A stretch of 9,926 nt of DNA from Acidobacteriota bacterium (lineage in GTDB: Bacteria > Acidobacteriota > Vicinamibacteria > Vicinamibacterales > CAVVIG01), in NCBI GenBank assembly GCA_003222555.1, contig QHWL01000202.1:830-10755 (forward strand). The letters are read 5' to 3'. The notes below the pieces were generated by a model. It had not been told where the DNA came from. It made no database searches and was given only the letters and a program-made list of their open reading frames with translations. How positions within the stretch are numbered: the first letter of the stretch is position 1; every line of letters begins with the position of its first letter. A program made the translations under genes and the position numbers. This document shows positions 1 through 8,200 of this stretch, one piece after another.

Positions 1-308
1 AAGATTTCGCCGTCAGTCGATCCGTGGGTCCACACGTCGTCTGTCAGATTTGGGGGGTGGGAGTCCTTGGGAGCCGTCGGGCCGTCGCCCTTGGCGTCCT
101 TGCCGTGGCAGGGGGCGCAGAATCTCTGAAACGTCTGCTCGCCCGCCTTGGTCGACTTCGGGGTCGCGGGCACCGGATTCTTCAGCTTCCTGGCTTCGGG
201 ATTTGGGGCCGGGGTTTCCTGACGACCCTGCCCCGTCGCGACCACTAAGACGAGGGCGAGGTAGGCGAACACGAGAAATGAGATTGGGAAATTGGAAGTG
301 CGGCGCAT
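1..308 (-). CDS. c-type cytochrome, 3' part beyond the window
   Basis: This gene starts at 308 on the minus strand and is still open after 102 codons at the window edge. The start has a purine-rich GGGAG about 9 bases upstream. Residues 1-26 look like a signal peptide: two arginines, then a hydrophobic stretch up to about residue 25. A low-complexity Pro/Lys linker (about 31-52) follows. Residues 64-68 are C-A-P-C-H, a CXXCH covalent haem-binding site with Cys64, Cys67 and His68, followed by GKDAKGDG, which is typical of class I (mono-haem) cytochromes c. The distal Met ligand would lie beyond the edge. The protein should act in the periplasm as an electron carrier or as a small subunit of a dehydrogenase. 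It is co-directional with three upstream exported proteins, but a 280-bp gap makes a shared transcript uncertain. The haem motif is seen; the partner enzyme is unknown. Confidence 0.9.
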   Translation of the reverse strand, partial: MRRTSNFPISFLVFAYLALVLVVATGQGRQETPAPNPEARKLKNPVPATPKSTKAGEQTFQRFCAPCHGKDAKGDGPTAPKDSHPPNLTDDVWTHGSTDGEI

Positions 309-493
309 CGATTCCGTCTCCCTTCGTTGTGAGATGACTCACCAGAAAAATGCGCAAGCCGCTTCAGGCGTTCTCGGAGCAGGAAGTGCCGGTGACGGCA
401 ATCGGCCGGCCCCGGGTAAGCCGACCGGCTGCTCGCCCCCGGCGATCGAACCACTGTCACCATGTCGGGGGCGCCGCGATGCGGGTCGACTAC

Positions 494-579
494 GTCAGGT
501 GGGCCGGGTAGGTCGGGTCGGTAGGCACCCGACGCACCGGACTCACCAGGCCTACCAGCCCTACCAGCCCCACCTGACC
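494..579. repeat. long imperfect inverted repeat, possible terminator or palindromic element
   Basis: The left arm (494-526) and the right arm (550-579) are imperfect reverse complements. The outer part GTCAGGTGGG is almost perfectly matched, and the inner part is built from GGTAGG/GGTCGGGT-type units. The right arm contains CTACCAGCC twice in tandem (about 552-570). The loop is about 23 bases. The structure begins about 10 bases past the stop codon of the 278-aa secreted protein, so it could end or stabilise that transcript. It lacks a following T-run, so a simple rho-independent terminator is not proven. G-rich GTAGG arrays of this kind are, from memory, common between acidobacterial genes. 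The rest of the 309-588 gap shows no coding signal that I can support. Confidence 0.6.
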
Positions 580-588
580 TCCCAGACC

Positions 589-1425
589 TTATTTCCGCCC
601 GTAATTCTGTTTTGCCGCGGCATCCATCAGCGCTGGAATCGCGTCGTTCTCACAAGCTGTTTCCATGACGTGCTCAAACGGCGCGAGCGTCAACGTGGTT
701 TTTGGCGCCGTCCACTTTCCGGTGAGCACCTTCGGATCCTCGGCCGTCGTGGTGATTTCGAGCCGGTCCTTGTCGAGGCGGCGATAGGTTTCGACCATGT
801 GCAACGCGTCGGAGTGAAACGACACGTCGCCGTGGTGATTGAGCCAGTTCTTTTCGCTGAAGTTCGTCACGTCGACGACCAGCGTATCCCCCTCCCAGCG
901 GCCCACCGCATCGCCTCTGTAGGATGGCACGACATCGTCGCGATGCGGACGACCGTCGGTCGGGATGATGCGGAAGCCATGGTAGGTCTCGACCAGCATG
1001 ATCACAGCCTTGGGGGTTTGAACGATTTCTCCCACCAGGCCGTTGCCGACCAGGGGCGTCGGGCCAATGATGCTCGGGATGCACCACAGCGCCGGGTCGT
1101 CTTTGTCGCTGAGCGTCTTCGCCTTGGCTGCAGCCCACGGCTGATAGAGACTCTGAAACGTCGGGGGCCGAGGCGGACCGCCCGTTCGGGGAGCGGCGTA
1201 GACGGCGCTTGACGTCTGCGGGACGATATCGTGACCAGGCCACCACACTCCGGACAGATCCGGATGGCCGTCAGGCATGCGCGGCGCCGGTTCCGATTTT
1301 TTTGCCGCGGCTGCGCCCCCTCCCACTCCGTTCTGGGCCGCCGCAGGGACGGAAGTGACGAACACCAGGGAAACGATCGCGATCGAGGCCGCCGTGGTCA
1401 CCACGGCCATTACAGCGCGCTTCAT
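589..1425 (-). CDS. secreted PDGHPDLSGVW-family protein of unknown function
   Basis: The protein has 278 aa. Residues 1-30 are a clear signal peptide, with a basic start (MKR), a hydrophobic core and an A-A-A-Q end, so the product is exported to the periplasm or cell surface. After an Ala/Gly/Lys-rich linker the motif PDGHPDLSGVW (about 51-61) appears. This is the hallmark of a large family of uncharacterised secreted proteins that is abundant in Acidobacteriota and some Gammaproteobacteria. The body contains conserved-looking blocks such as GRWEGDTLVVDVTNF and ETYRRLDKDRLEI, suggesting a beta-rich fold; two cysteines lie outside the signal region (in ALWCIPS and TACEN). I recognise no catalytic motif. 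The start is supported by GGAG about 9 bases upstream. It lies 40 bases downstream of the DUF6152 gene, so the two probably share a transcript. Family membership is by motif recognition; function is unknown. Confidence 0.85.
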   Translation of the reverse strand: MKRAVMAVVTTAASIAIVSLVFVTSVPAAAQNGVGGGAAAAKKSEPAPRMPDGHPDLSGVWWPGHDIVPQTSSAVYAAPRTGGPPRPPTFQSLYQPWAAAKAKTLSDKDDPALWCIPSIIGPTPLVGNGLVGEIVQTPKAVIMLVETYHGFRIIPTDGRPHRDDVVPSYRGDAVGRWEGDTLVVDVTNFSEKNWLNHHGDVSFHSDALHMVETYRRLDKDRLEITTTAEDPKVLTGKWTAPKTTLTLAPFEHVMETACENDAIPALMDAAAKQNYGRK

Positions 1426-1465
1426 ATTGAATCACTCCTCATGAACCGTCCACGTCTTGGTCGGG

Positions 1466-1897
1466 CTAATTACCGCCCGATTGGCCGCTGCTTTGTTCTT
1501 CGGCGTTTTTCGGCCCGATGATGAACGATCGGCCGTCGGCGAGCACGAGCTCTCGCGCCGCACCAATGTTCTTCGTCATGTCCCTGGCGCGACAGCCTTT
1601 GATGGTGACTTTATCCCCAGGCTTGACGAAGTTTGGCCTCAAACCACTTCGCATGAGCCCGGTCGGTGTCTGGCCCTCGAACTCCCAATGCACCACTTGG
1701 CCGTTCGCATCCGTGACGTCGATCATGAACCACGAGTGCGGGTTGACTAACTTGACCTCGGTGATGACCCCTTGGACCGTCACGAGGGCATTCGCATCGA
1801 ACGCAGCCGCGAACGCGTGATGCGCCCGGGCGGGAACAACCGTCGCGGCGATGCCCAGGCTCGCCCCGATGATTAGACCGAACACCTTACGTGCCAT
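1466..1897 (-). CDS. DUF6152 family periplasmic protein
   Basis: The protein has 143 aa from the ATG at 1897. An open frame extends to an upstream ATG at 1954, but the 1897 start has a strong GGAGG seven bases ahead and begins directly with a signal peptide (MARKVFGL..., cleaved near ARA-HH). The mature protein begins His-His-Ala-Phe and carries the family signature: an early beta segment (VTVQGVITEV), NPHSWF, a V-x-W-x-FEGQTPTGL block, KPGDKVTI and a terminal LADGRSF. These match the small, beta-rich DUF6152 family, whose biochemical role is not known to me. The C-terminal tail (about 130-143) is polar and probably disordered. It sits 93 bases after the TonB receptor and 40 bases before the PDGHPDLSGVW protein. 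Such proteins commonly neighbour each other in acidobacterial genomes (recollection), suggesting a shared periplasmic job. Confidence 0.88.
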   Translation of the reverse strand: MARKVFGLIIGASLGIAATVVPARAHHAFAAAFDANALVTVQGVITEVKLVNPHSWFMIDVTDANGQVVHWEFEGQTPTGLMRSGLRPNFVKPGDKVTIKGCRARDMTKNIGAARELVLADGRSFIIGPKNAEEQSSGQSGGN

Positions 1898-1904
1898 CCT
1901 TCCA

Positions 1905-1909
1905 CCTCC
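1905..1909 (-). promoter_or_regulatory. ribosome binding site deciding the DUF6152 start
   Basis: GGAGG on the minus strand lies seven bases before the ATG at 1897. The alternative in-frame ATG at 1954 has no comparable site, and starting there would put a non-signal-like segment ahead of a good signal peptide. Confidence 0.7.
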
Positions 1910-1990
1910 ACCGATGAAGTGTTGCGCGCTCACAACCAATAAGTCAAGAAACACGCCAAGGGACTGCCCTGCAGCCCTCCACGAATTCCT

Positions 1991-4120
1991 TTAGAAATCC
2001 AGCTGCGCGCTGACCTTGACGAAGCGAGCCACCATCACAATCTGCGGCTGCCGGAAGTTGACGTAGGCGGTGCTCTCGGTGAGGACCGCGCTCGAATTCA
2101 GTACATTGTAGACGTCGAGATTCACCGACGTGCGGCGCGCACCGAACCTGAAGACTCTGCCGACGCGCAGATCGAGTTGGTTCACCCGGTCGCCGTAGAG
2201 CAGGCCCGCCGACGCAGTACCTAGAGCCGTGGCCACGGCATTCGACGTCAATAGGTTGACCTGCACATTTTGTTGGCCCCCCGACAGCACCCGTCCGAGC
2301 GACGGGCTCACGGCCGAATTGGGCGCGTTGTACGTGGCTTGGACCAGCGGCCCAGGATTGCTCTGGAAGGACCCGCCCAGTTGGATGTCCACCTTCGGGA
2401 TCGTATAGGAGCTGATGCCCTTGACCTGGGTGAGGAACAGCGAGTCGACGTGGCAGTATCCCAACGGCATGGCCGTGGTGGCGGTGGTGAGGAGCTCCGG
2501 ATGCTGCGACACGATCGCGCAGTTGTCGGTGCTCGTGCGCCCCGTGCTGACGCCGCCCTGGAGCGTGAATCCTTGCGCGAGGCGCGCGTTGACGCTGAAG
2601 TCCACGCCGTTCCAATGCTCGATCTGCTTCCCGTAGTTGGACGCCGAAGTCACGAAGTTTTGTGCCGCGACGCTGAACTTGGTCGGGGTCACGTTGTACA
2701 GCCCGCAGATCTGGTTCCCCCCGGCGTTGGGCAGCCGACCGTCCACCGGCGCCGTGATGCAGTACGAATCGAAGTCGGCCGCCGTCAACGCCACATTGTC
2801 GGTGAGGCCGAAGTTCCCGTACCACCGCCGGAAATAGCCGGCCTCCACCGAAACACGGGGGAGGATCTGTTGCTGCACGCTCGTCGCGAACTCCCAATCG
2901 AAGGGGCGCTTCCCCCACCCGGTGATTGCGCCGGGGTCGTAGGTCGTGCTGACGGCGGCCTTCCCGAAGTTGGGGTCTGCTAGCGCGCCGCATTCGCCGT
3001 TCGCCAGCGGGCTCGTGAGATCGCACTCGGGGATGAAATTCGTGTTGGCGTCTCTCCAAGTCCGTGTCGTGCTGTGGACGATCCGGTTATAAGGAGCCTG
3101 CGCTCCTGGAGGGAAGGCGGGTCCATCCAAGCCGACGAGGTATTTGTTCAGGCTGATCTTGAGAGCGGTCTTGCCGGTTCCAAACACATCGTACGCCGCG
3201 CCCATTCTCGGCGTGACGTCCTTCCAGTTGGAGTTCGGGGTCTCGGGAAGGCTGAAGTTGCGGGTGGGCGCGTACTGTATCGCCCCGTACGTCTCTGCGG
3301 GAAAACTGCTCTTGAAGGCGTCGAATCGCACGCCGCCGTTGAGCGTCAGGCGCTTGAACGTCCATTTGTCCTGCGCGTACACGCCGAGCTCGTGATCCAG
3401 ATTCCAGCCGTCGTGATACGGCGTCGCATATTGGGTGAGCAAGTTGGGAATGCCGGTGTTGAATCGATAGTAGACGTTGTTGTTCCCGTTCAAGAACAAC
3501 AGAGCATCGATGTCGCCGCTGCCGTTGTTGAAGCCGACCTTGAAGGCATGCGCGCCCGTGATGTACGAGAGCGCCGCCCGATAGCGCAGATCGTGCTGGT
3601 TGCGGTCGGCGAATCCCGACGGCCGCATCTTGTAGTTGACGGCGGTCGACTGCTCGAGGACTCCGATGACGTCCGGGTTTGTCCCTTCATAGGGGAACCA
3701 GCCCCAGTTCTGGAATTGCTGGAACAGGCCCGCTTCGAGCAACATCCGATTCGTGACGGGTGCGCTCCACTCGGCCGTCACGAAATGGTGCGGCCATCCC
3801 CAGTGGTTGTCGAACCCGGGCGAGGTGGTCGCCCGGATGGCAGACGGGCACGTGCACATGTGTTCTTTCGCGAAAGAGAACCCGAACTTGTTCTTTGCCG
3901 TGGCCTGCCACGTCAAGCGGGCGTTCCCCTCGTTCCACAGACCGTCGTTGGAGACTCGATGGTTCGGATCCTGGTTGAGGACCCAGACCTTTGGATCGTT
4001 GTACGTGGGGTCGAAAAACATTCCCCCCACCCAGTTTTCCGCGACCTGCATTCGATACGACCCGAAGACCCACAACTTGTCCTTCGTGATCGGGCCGCCG
4101 AACGCCGGATTGAGGTCCAT
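1991..4120 (-). CDS. TonB-dependent receptor, C-terminal beta-barrel part (downstream of frameshift)
   Basis: This 709-aa open frame is the second half of one receptor gene. Its sequence is continuous with the upstream fragment if one base of the C-triplet at 4185-4187 is removed. It would then be residues 283-991 of a 991-aa protein; conceptual reading of this half starts at 4184, with the block SNYTDDL. It reads as an outer-membrane barrel: alternating aromatic/polar strands such as KLWVFGSYR, FKVGFNNGSG, KWTFKRLTLNGGVRFD and RVSVEAGYFRRWYGNF. It ends in QLDF; a C-terminal Phe is the usual outer-membrane-barrel assembly signal. No internal stop is present in this half. It closely resembles the large Oar/carboxypeptidase-domain receptors expanded in Acidobacteriota. 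Substrate unknown. On its own this half lacks a signal peptide and plug, so it could not be exported unless the frame is restored. Confidence 0.9.
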   Translation of the reverse strand: MDLNPAFGGPITKDKLWVFGSYRMQVAENWVGGMFFDPTYNDPKVWVLNQDPNHRVSNDGLWNEGNARLTWQATAKNKFGFSFAKEHMCTCPSAIRATTSPGFDNHWGWPHHFVTAEWSAPVTNRMLLEAGLFQQFQNWGWFPYEGTNPDVIGVLEQSTAVNYKMRPSGFADRNQHDLRYRAALSYITGAHAFKVGFNNGSGDIDALLFLNGNNNVYYRFNTGIPNLLTQYATPYHDGWNLDHELGVYAQDKWTFKRLTLNGGVRFDAFKSSFPAETYGAIQYAPTRNFSLPETPNSNWKDVTPRMGAAYDVFGTGKTALKISLNKYLVGLDGPAFPPGAQAPYNRIVHSTTRTWRDANTNFIPECDLTSPLANGECGALADPNFGKAAVSTTYDPGAITGWGKRPFDWEFATSVQQQILPRVSVEAGYFRRWYGNFGLTDNVALTAADFDSYCITAPVDGRLPNAGGNQICGLYNVTPTKFSVAAQNFVTSASNYGKQIEHWNGVDFSVNARLAQGFTLQGGVSTGRTSTDNCAIVSQHPELLTTATTAMPLGYCHVDSLFLTQVKGISSYTIPKVDIQLGGSFQSNPGPLVQATYNAPNSAVSPSLGRVLSGGQQNVQVNLLTSNAVATALGTASAGLLYGDRVNQLDLRVGRVFRFGARRTSVNLDVYNVLNSSAVLTESTAYVNFRQPQIVMVARFVKVSAQLDF

Positions 4121-4967
4121 GACCTTCTTGAGGGCGTTGGGGGTCGTGAAGCCTCGAGCCTTGAGGTCGTCGGTATAGTTGCTGCCCGAAGCTCGCGAAC
4201 ATAGAGCCCTTGAAGCTGTTGCCGCCTTCTTTGGGAATGAGGTTCACCCGCACGCCACCTTCCGCGGCTTCGGCCGAAACACCGGAGATATCAATCGTCA
4301 CTTCCTGAGTGCTGCCCATATTGGCCACGTAAGGCGTATTGTTGGCCCCCGCGGACAGCATCACGGAGAGGCCGTTCACTGACGTCCGTTGGTCGAGGCT
4401 CCGGCTGCCGTGGGCGGCCAATTGAGCCACCGCATTGCCGCTGGTTCCGCCGACGTCCTGCGTGCCGACGCCGTTGAGGGTGAGACCTCCTCCGACGCTC
4501 ACCCCCGTCAGCAGGACGGCAAGGTTCTGAGCGAGCCGGCCAGTTGGAATGGTATCGATGACGTCGTGGGTAATCGACTGCTCGCGGGTCGTACTGATTG
4601 GCGTTTCGCCGGTGACGGTCACTGTTTCTTCCACGGCTCCCACCCGCATGTCCGCGTTCACTGTGGCGGTGAACGACCCGGTCAGCTCGATCCCTTCCCG
4701 CTTGACGGTGCTGAAGCCGGTCAGCGTAAACGTCACCGTATAACTGCCGGGCCGCAGGTCGAGAATACGGTACTGACCTGTGCCGTCGCTCACGACCGAG
4801 CGGACTTTTTCGATCAACGCGGGGCTCGCTGCCTCGACCGTTACGCCCGGTAACACCGCGCCGGAAGGATCCTTGACCACACCCGTGATTGACGCTTGAG
4901 CGTACAGGGCCGACGGGACGATGGCCATCCAGGCGAACGCGAATAGAATCCGAGACACACCACGCAT
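3687..4967 (-). CDS. TonB-dependent receptor, N-terminal part with regulatory and plug domains (frameshifted)
   Basis: Starts at 4967 with GGAGG 4 bases upstream. Residues 1-23 are a signal peptide ending in ALYAQ. About 25-105 is a carboxypeptidase-regulatory-like beta-sandwich (ASITGVVKDPSGAVLPGVTV, then GQYRILDLRPGSYTVTF). About 112-258 is the plug domain (VEETVTVTGETP, NGLSV, ISGVSAEAAEGGVRVNLIPKEGGNSFKGSMFASF). After Phe260 (4190-4188) the read frame goes wrong: the remaining 166 residues are basic out-of-frame sequence that does not resemble a receptor. The barrel continues in the frame that ends at 1991. The protein would import a bulky ligand across the outer membrane with TonB energy; the N-terminal domain is a common extension in Bacteroidota and Acidobacteriota receptors. 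It heads a likely operon with the DUF6152 and PDGHPDLSGVW genes. As it reads, only a truncated 426-aa product is encoded. Confidence 0.88.
   Translation of the reverse strand: MRGVSRILFAFAWMAIVPSALYAQASITGVVKDPSGAVLPGVTVEAASPALIEKVRSVVSDGTGQYRILDLRPGSYTVTFTLTGFSTVKREGIELTGSFTATVNADMRVGAVEETVTVTGETPISTTREQSITHDVIDTIPTGRLAQNLAVLLTGVSVGGGLTLNGVGTQDVGGTSGNAVAQLAAHGSRSLDQRTSVNGLSVMLSAGANNTPYVANMGSTQEVTIDISGVSAEAAEGGVRVNLIPKEGGNSFKGSMFASFGQQLYRRPQGSRLHDPQRPQEGHGPQSGVRRPDHEGQVVGLRVVSNAGRGKLGGGNVFRPHVQRSKGLGPQPGSEPSSLQRRSVERGERPLDVAGHGKEQVRVLFRERTHVHVPVCHPGDHLARVRQPLGMAAPFRDGRVERTRHESDVARSGPVPAIPELGLVPL
4185..4187 (-). other. frameshift site in the TonB receptor
   Basis: The coding strand reads ...TTC GGG CAG CAA..., giving FGQQLYRR. 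Dropping one G from the GGG gives TTC GGC AGC AAC TAT, i.e. FGSNYTDDLKARGF, which joins the plug smoothly to the barrel. The simplest explanation is a single-base insertion. The run is only three bases long, so phase variation by slippage is unlikely; a sequencing or assembly error or a recent mutation fits better. Confidence 0.85.
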
Positions 4968-5054
4968 AAATCCTCCATCTGCCTCTGTATCGGGGTCGCG
5001 CGCTTTAAGAGTCTAGTGGCGCTCGAAAGCCAAGCAGGTCTTGGGTTTCCGGCT

Positions 5055-5083
5055 ACAGTAGGTGAACTTGGAGGGGGTGTCAA
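5055..5083 (-). promoter_or_regulatory. sigma70-type promoter for the receptor cluster
   Basis: On the minus strand a perfect -35 hexamer TTGACA (5083-5078) is followed by a 17-base spacer and TACTGT (5060-5055), a three-of-six match to the -10 consensus that keeps the key first T, A and last T. Transcription would start near 5048, leaving a leader of about 80 bases before the receptor ATG at 4967. No operator palindrome is obvious beside it. Confidence 0.55.
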
Positions 5084-5158
5084 GGCGGAAAAGTGTGACA
5101 TTCGAGCCGCAGCGGGCTGCGATCCAAAACCATGAACGGGCGGGTGGACGCGGACCGA

Positions 5159-5183
5159 CGAAAAGGGGTCGTATCCCTTTTCG
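5159..5183. terminator. perfect 9-bp palindrome after the kinase gene, weak terminator candidate
   Basis: CGAAAAGGG (5159-5167) and CCCTTTTCG (5175-5183) are exact reverse complements around a 7-base loop, 27 bases past the kinase stop codon. Read in the kinase direction the stem ends in CCCCTTTTCG but no long T-run follows, so termination would be weak or the site may serve another role. It separates the kinase from the receptor cluster promoter. Confidence 0.4.
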
Positions 5184-5209
5184 CAAAAAGTTTTCGCTAC
5201 GTGGTCGGC

Positions 5210-8200
5210 TCAAACAGGCAGCGCGATTGTGACGGTCGTCCCGACGCCTCGCTCGCTTTGCACCCGAATCGTCCCGCCGTTCAGCTCGACGTTCCGCTTC
5301 GCGATTGTCAGTCCCAGTCCCGTACCGGTGGCTTTGGTCGAGAAATACGGCTCGAAGATTTTCGCGATCGACTCGGAGTCCATTCCCACACCCGTGTCGG
5401 CGATCCGCAAGACGACCCAGGATCGACCGTCGATCGTTTCCTGCCGGTTCGTAATCGTCAGCCGCCCCCGGCCGGGCATTGCATGCAGCGCGTTCTCAAT
5501 CACGTTGGTGAGCGCGCGCGCGAAAAGCGTGCGGTCGATCATCACCGGCGGTAAATCGGCGGGCGCGTCGACCTCGATCGCGATACGTCCGGTGAGTCCT
5601 GTCCGGTACGACTCGACGACTTCCTCGAGCAGGGCGGTGAGGCGTGTGGGCTCCGGGCGGGGCGTGGGCGAGGAAGCGAACCCCGAGAACTCGGCCGAGA
5701 TCTGCCGGAGCAGCCTCACCTGCGTGAGAATCGCGTGCACGCAATCGTCGAGGACGGGCGACAGCGGACGGCCGCGATCGATGTTCACGCGGCGTGCGTG
5801 CTCGGCCGACAGCTGAATGGGCGTGAGTGGGTTCTTGATGTCGTGCGCGACCTGCCGTGCCATGCCGGCCCAGGCTTCCAGCCGTTGCGTCCGCTCGAGC
5901 TCGGCGCGCTGCCGCTTCAGCTCTTCCGCCATGCCGTTGAAATCGCCGACCAGCCGCCCCAGCTCGTCGCTCGATGCGGCCACGATGCGCGCGTCGAGAT
6001 CGCCGCGCGCGATCCGCCGTGTCGCGCGCGTCAGGCGGTTCACGGGATCGGCAATCCGCTCGGCCATCCAATACCCGATAGCGGCGCCGAACAGGCTGAA
6101 CAGCACCGCGGCGAACAGCACGCGGCGATCGAGCTCGTCGATCTGGCTCTCGATCTCCACCTGCCTGAGCGTGAGCGGCACGGTGACGATGCCTTCGCGT
6201 CCGCCCGCGCGCACTGGAGCGGCAGCAAGCAGATACGGGACCTCGCCCGCGTATTCCTCGCCGACAAAGGTCGGCAGCCGATCGAGCACGATCTGCCGGT
6301 ACACATCGCCCGGCGTGCGCGTCGCGAGAAGCCCCGAGGCAAAGAGGTCGGGCTCGCTCGTGGCCTGCAGTCGGGCGCGGTCGAAGAGGTTGACGTCCTG
6401 ATCGATGGCGCGGCTGACGAGCACCATGATTTGATCGTCGAGGGCGCCGAGCGCGCTGGCGCCGCGCTGCTGGAGCGTCGCGTAGTCTTCGACGAGCCGC
6501 TGCGCCACCGTCGCGGTTTTCGCCGCCGCCTCATCGACGCCCGCGCGAAACTGCCCGGCGAAGTAGGCCCGCGTCGCGATGGCGAGAATGACGACGGGGA
6601 CGACGGCCCCGGCCACGAAGGCGAGGAACAGCTTCCGGTAGAAGCTCGACCGAATCTCGCGCAGCAGCGCGCGGCCGCTGGCGGGCGTCCGCGACGTCAG
6701 CGCGTTGAACAGCGTCGCGCCGCCGAGGAGCACGATGTAGAGGACGCCGGTCAGCGTCACGAGCTCGGCGAGGTTCACGAGATGACCGAACCACGTAATC
6801 ACCGGATAGCCGAGCGCATAGATGCCGGCCCGGTCGTTGAGGAAGTAGACGCGGAACTGCTCGCCGTCGCGCGTGAGCGTCTCCCAGAACGGCGCGCGCG
6901 AGTCGACCATGCGCTGGAACACCGAGTCGGGGAGCGACCACACGCTGGTGCCCGACGCGTAGACCGGCGCGCGGCTCCAGCCATAGGCGACAAACTCGAC
7001 GTCACGTCCCGGCGCGCCCTCCGGCGGAATCTCGCGATCTGGGCGATGCGATTCGAGGTAGGGATTTTGCGAGGAGCTGAACGTGAGCGCGCGGTAGTCG
7101 AGCATCACCCGAACGACGATGGCACCCAACCTGCGTGTGCCTTCGCAAATGCCGCGGCTCGCGCGCAAGACGTGCCGTTCGCTCGATCCAAACTGCGAGA
7201 CTTCGGGGAAGAGATCCCAGTCGCACCCGAGCGGCTGCCGCCTCGTCGTCGCGTACTCGGACTCGGATAGATGAAAGGCGAACCGGCTCACCGGCCGTCC
7301 ATCGTAGCGGTACAGCTCGATGGCGGACGTCAGACGGTGAGTCGCGAGATCGGTTTTCGACCACACGGCAAACGCGCGATCGGTCGTGGGCCTCGCAACG
7401 TCGGCTGGTCCGGCGACAAAATCGGCGAGCGAAGGCAGCCCATCGATGTCATCCAGCGCCTCGCGCAGCCGGAGCTGCAATTCTTCACGCTGACCCGCGG
7501 CCTGCGGACCGTATTCGGTGGCGATGAGGCGCTCTTTGGCGTCGGTGGCAAAGGCGAACAACGACGGATACATGGCGATCGCCGGAATGAGGAGCGCCAG
7601 GAAAAAGGCGCCCAGCCGCGCAGCCTGCGACGCACGGCGGGCGCGTCCGTGCAGCCTTGCGAGCGCGGCCGCGCACGCGCCTACCGCGAGGAACGCGACG
7701 ACAAGCGGCGCGACGGGCACCGCCGGCGCCGTTTGCCGCATGACGTAGACGCCGAGGGCGAGGCCGACGAGCCACGCGATGGCGGCCGCGAGCGAGGGGG
7801 TCCACTGCCGCGGCGTGCGGCCCAGCGTTCCGGCCACCCTGATGGCGATGGCTGCGCCCCAAATGACGACCGCGTGGAACAGCACGAGGCCGAAGGCGAC
7901 GGCGAGCCGCGTCGCGCTGATCGGATGCAGCGAGAAATGAAGCACGTCGAGGGCCGTCGTCGAGACGACGCCCTGCAGGAAGCGCTCGTACGACGCCAGC
8001 AGCCACACATCGATGAGCCCGGCCAGGAGATACACCAGGCCGATGCGCACGCCACCGGAATCCACTCCCCAGGCCAGCAGGCGCGGCCGCGGTCGCGTAA
8101 TCCGGCGCCGCTCGACGGCATCGAGCGTGAGCCAGATCAGCGCCGCCGCGACGAGCGACGTCAGAAGAAGCTCGGCGGGCGAAGTCAGCGGCCGAGGGCC

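Noticed and set aside
540..580. CRISPR-like short repeats
   Set aside because: Only two tandem 9-base units with no spacers; they are part of one imperfect palindrome.
292..1212. Long open frame on the plus strand over the secreted-protein gene
   Set aside because: It is antisense to a gene with a signal peptide and family motif; its product is Arg/His-rich with no recognisable domain, as expected in GC-rich DNA.
1898..1954. Upstream ATG start for the DUF6152 protein
   Set aside because: A strong GGAGG serves the ATG at 1897, which begins a proper signal peptide.
1910..1990. TTGACT-like promoter between the receptor and the DUF6152 gene
   Set aside because: No acceptable -10 element at the right distance; the genes are more simply co-transcribed.
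3074..4204. Long plus-strand open frame opposite the TonB receptor
   Set aside because: Antisense to a clear receptor barrel and of unremarkable charged composition; no domain or credible start signal.
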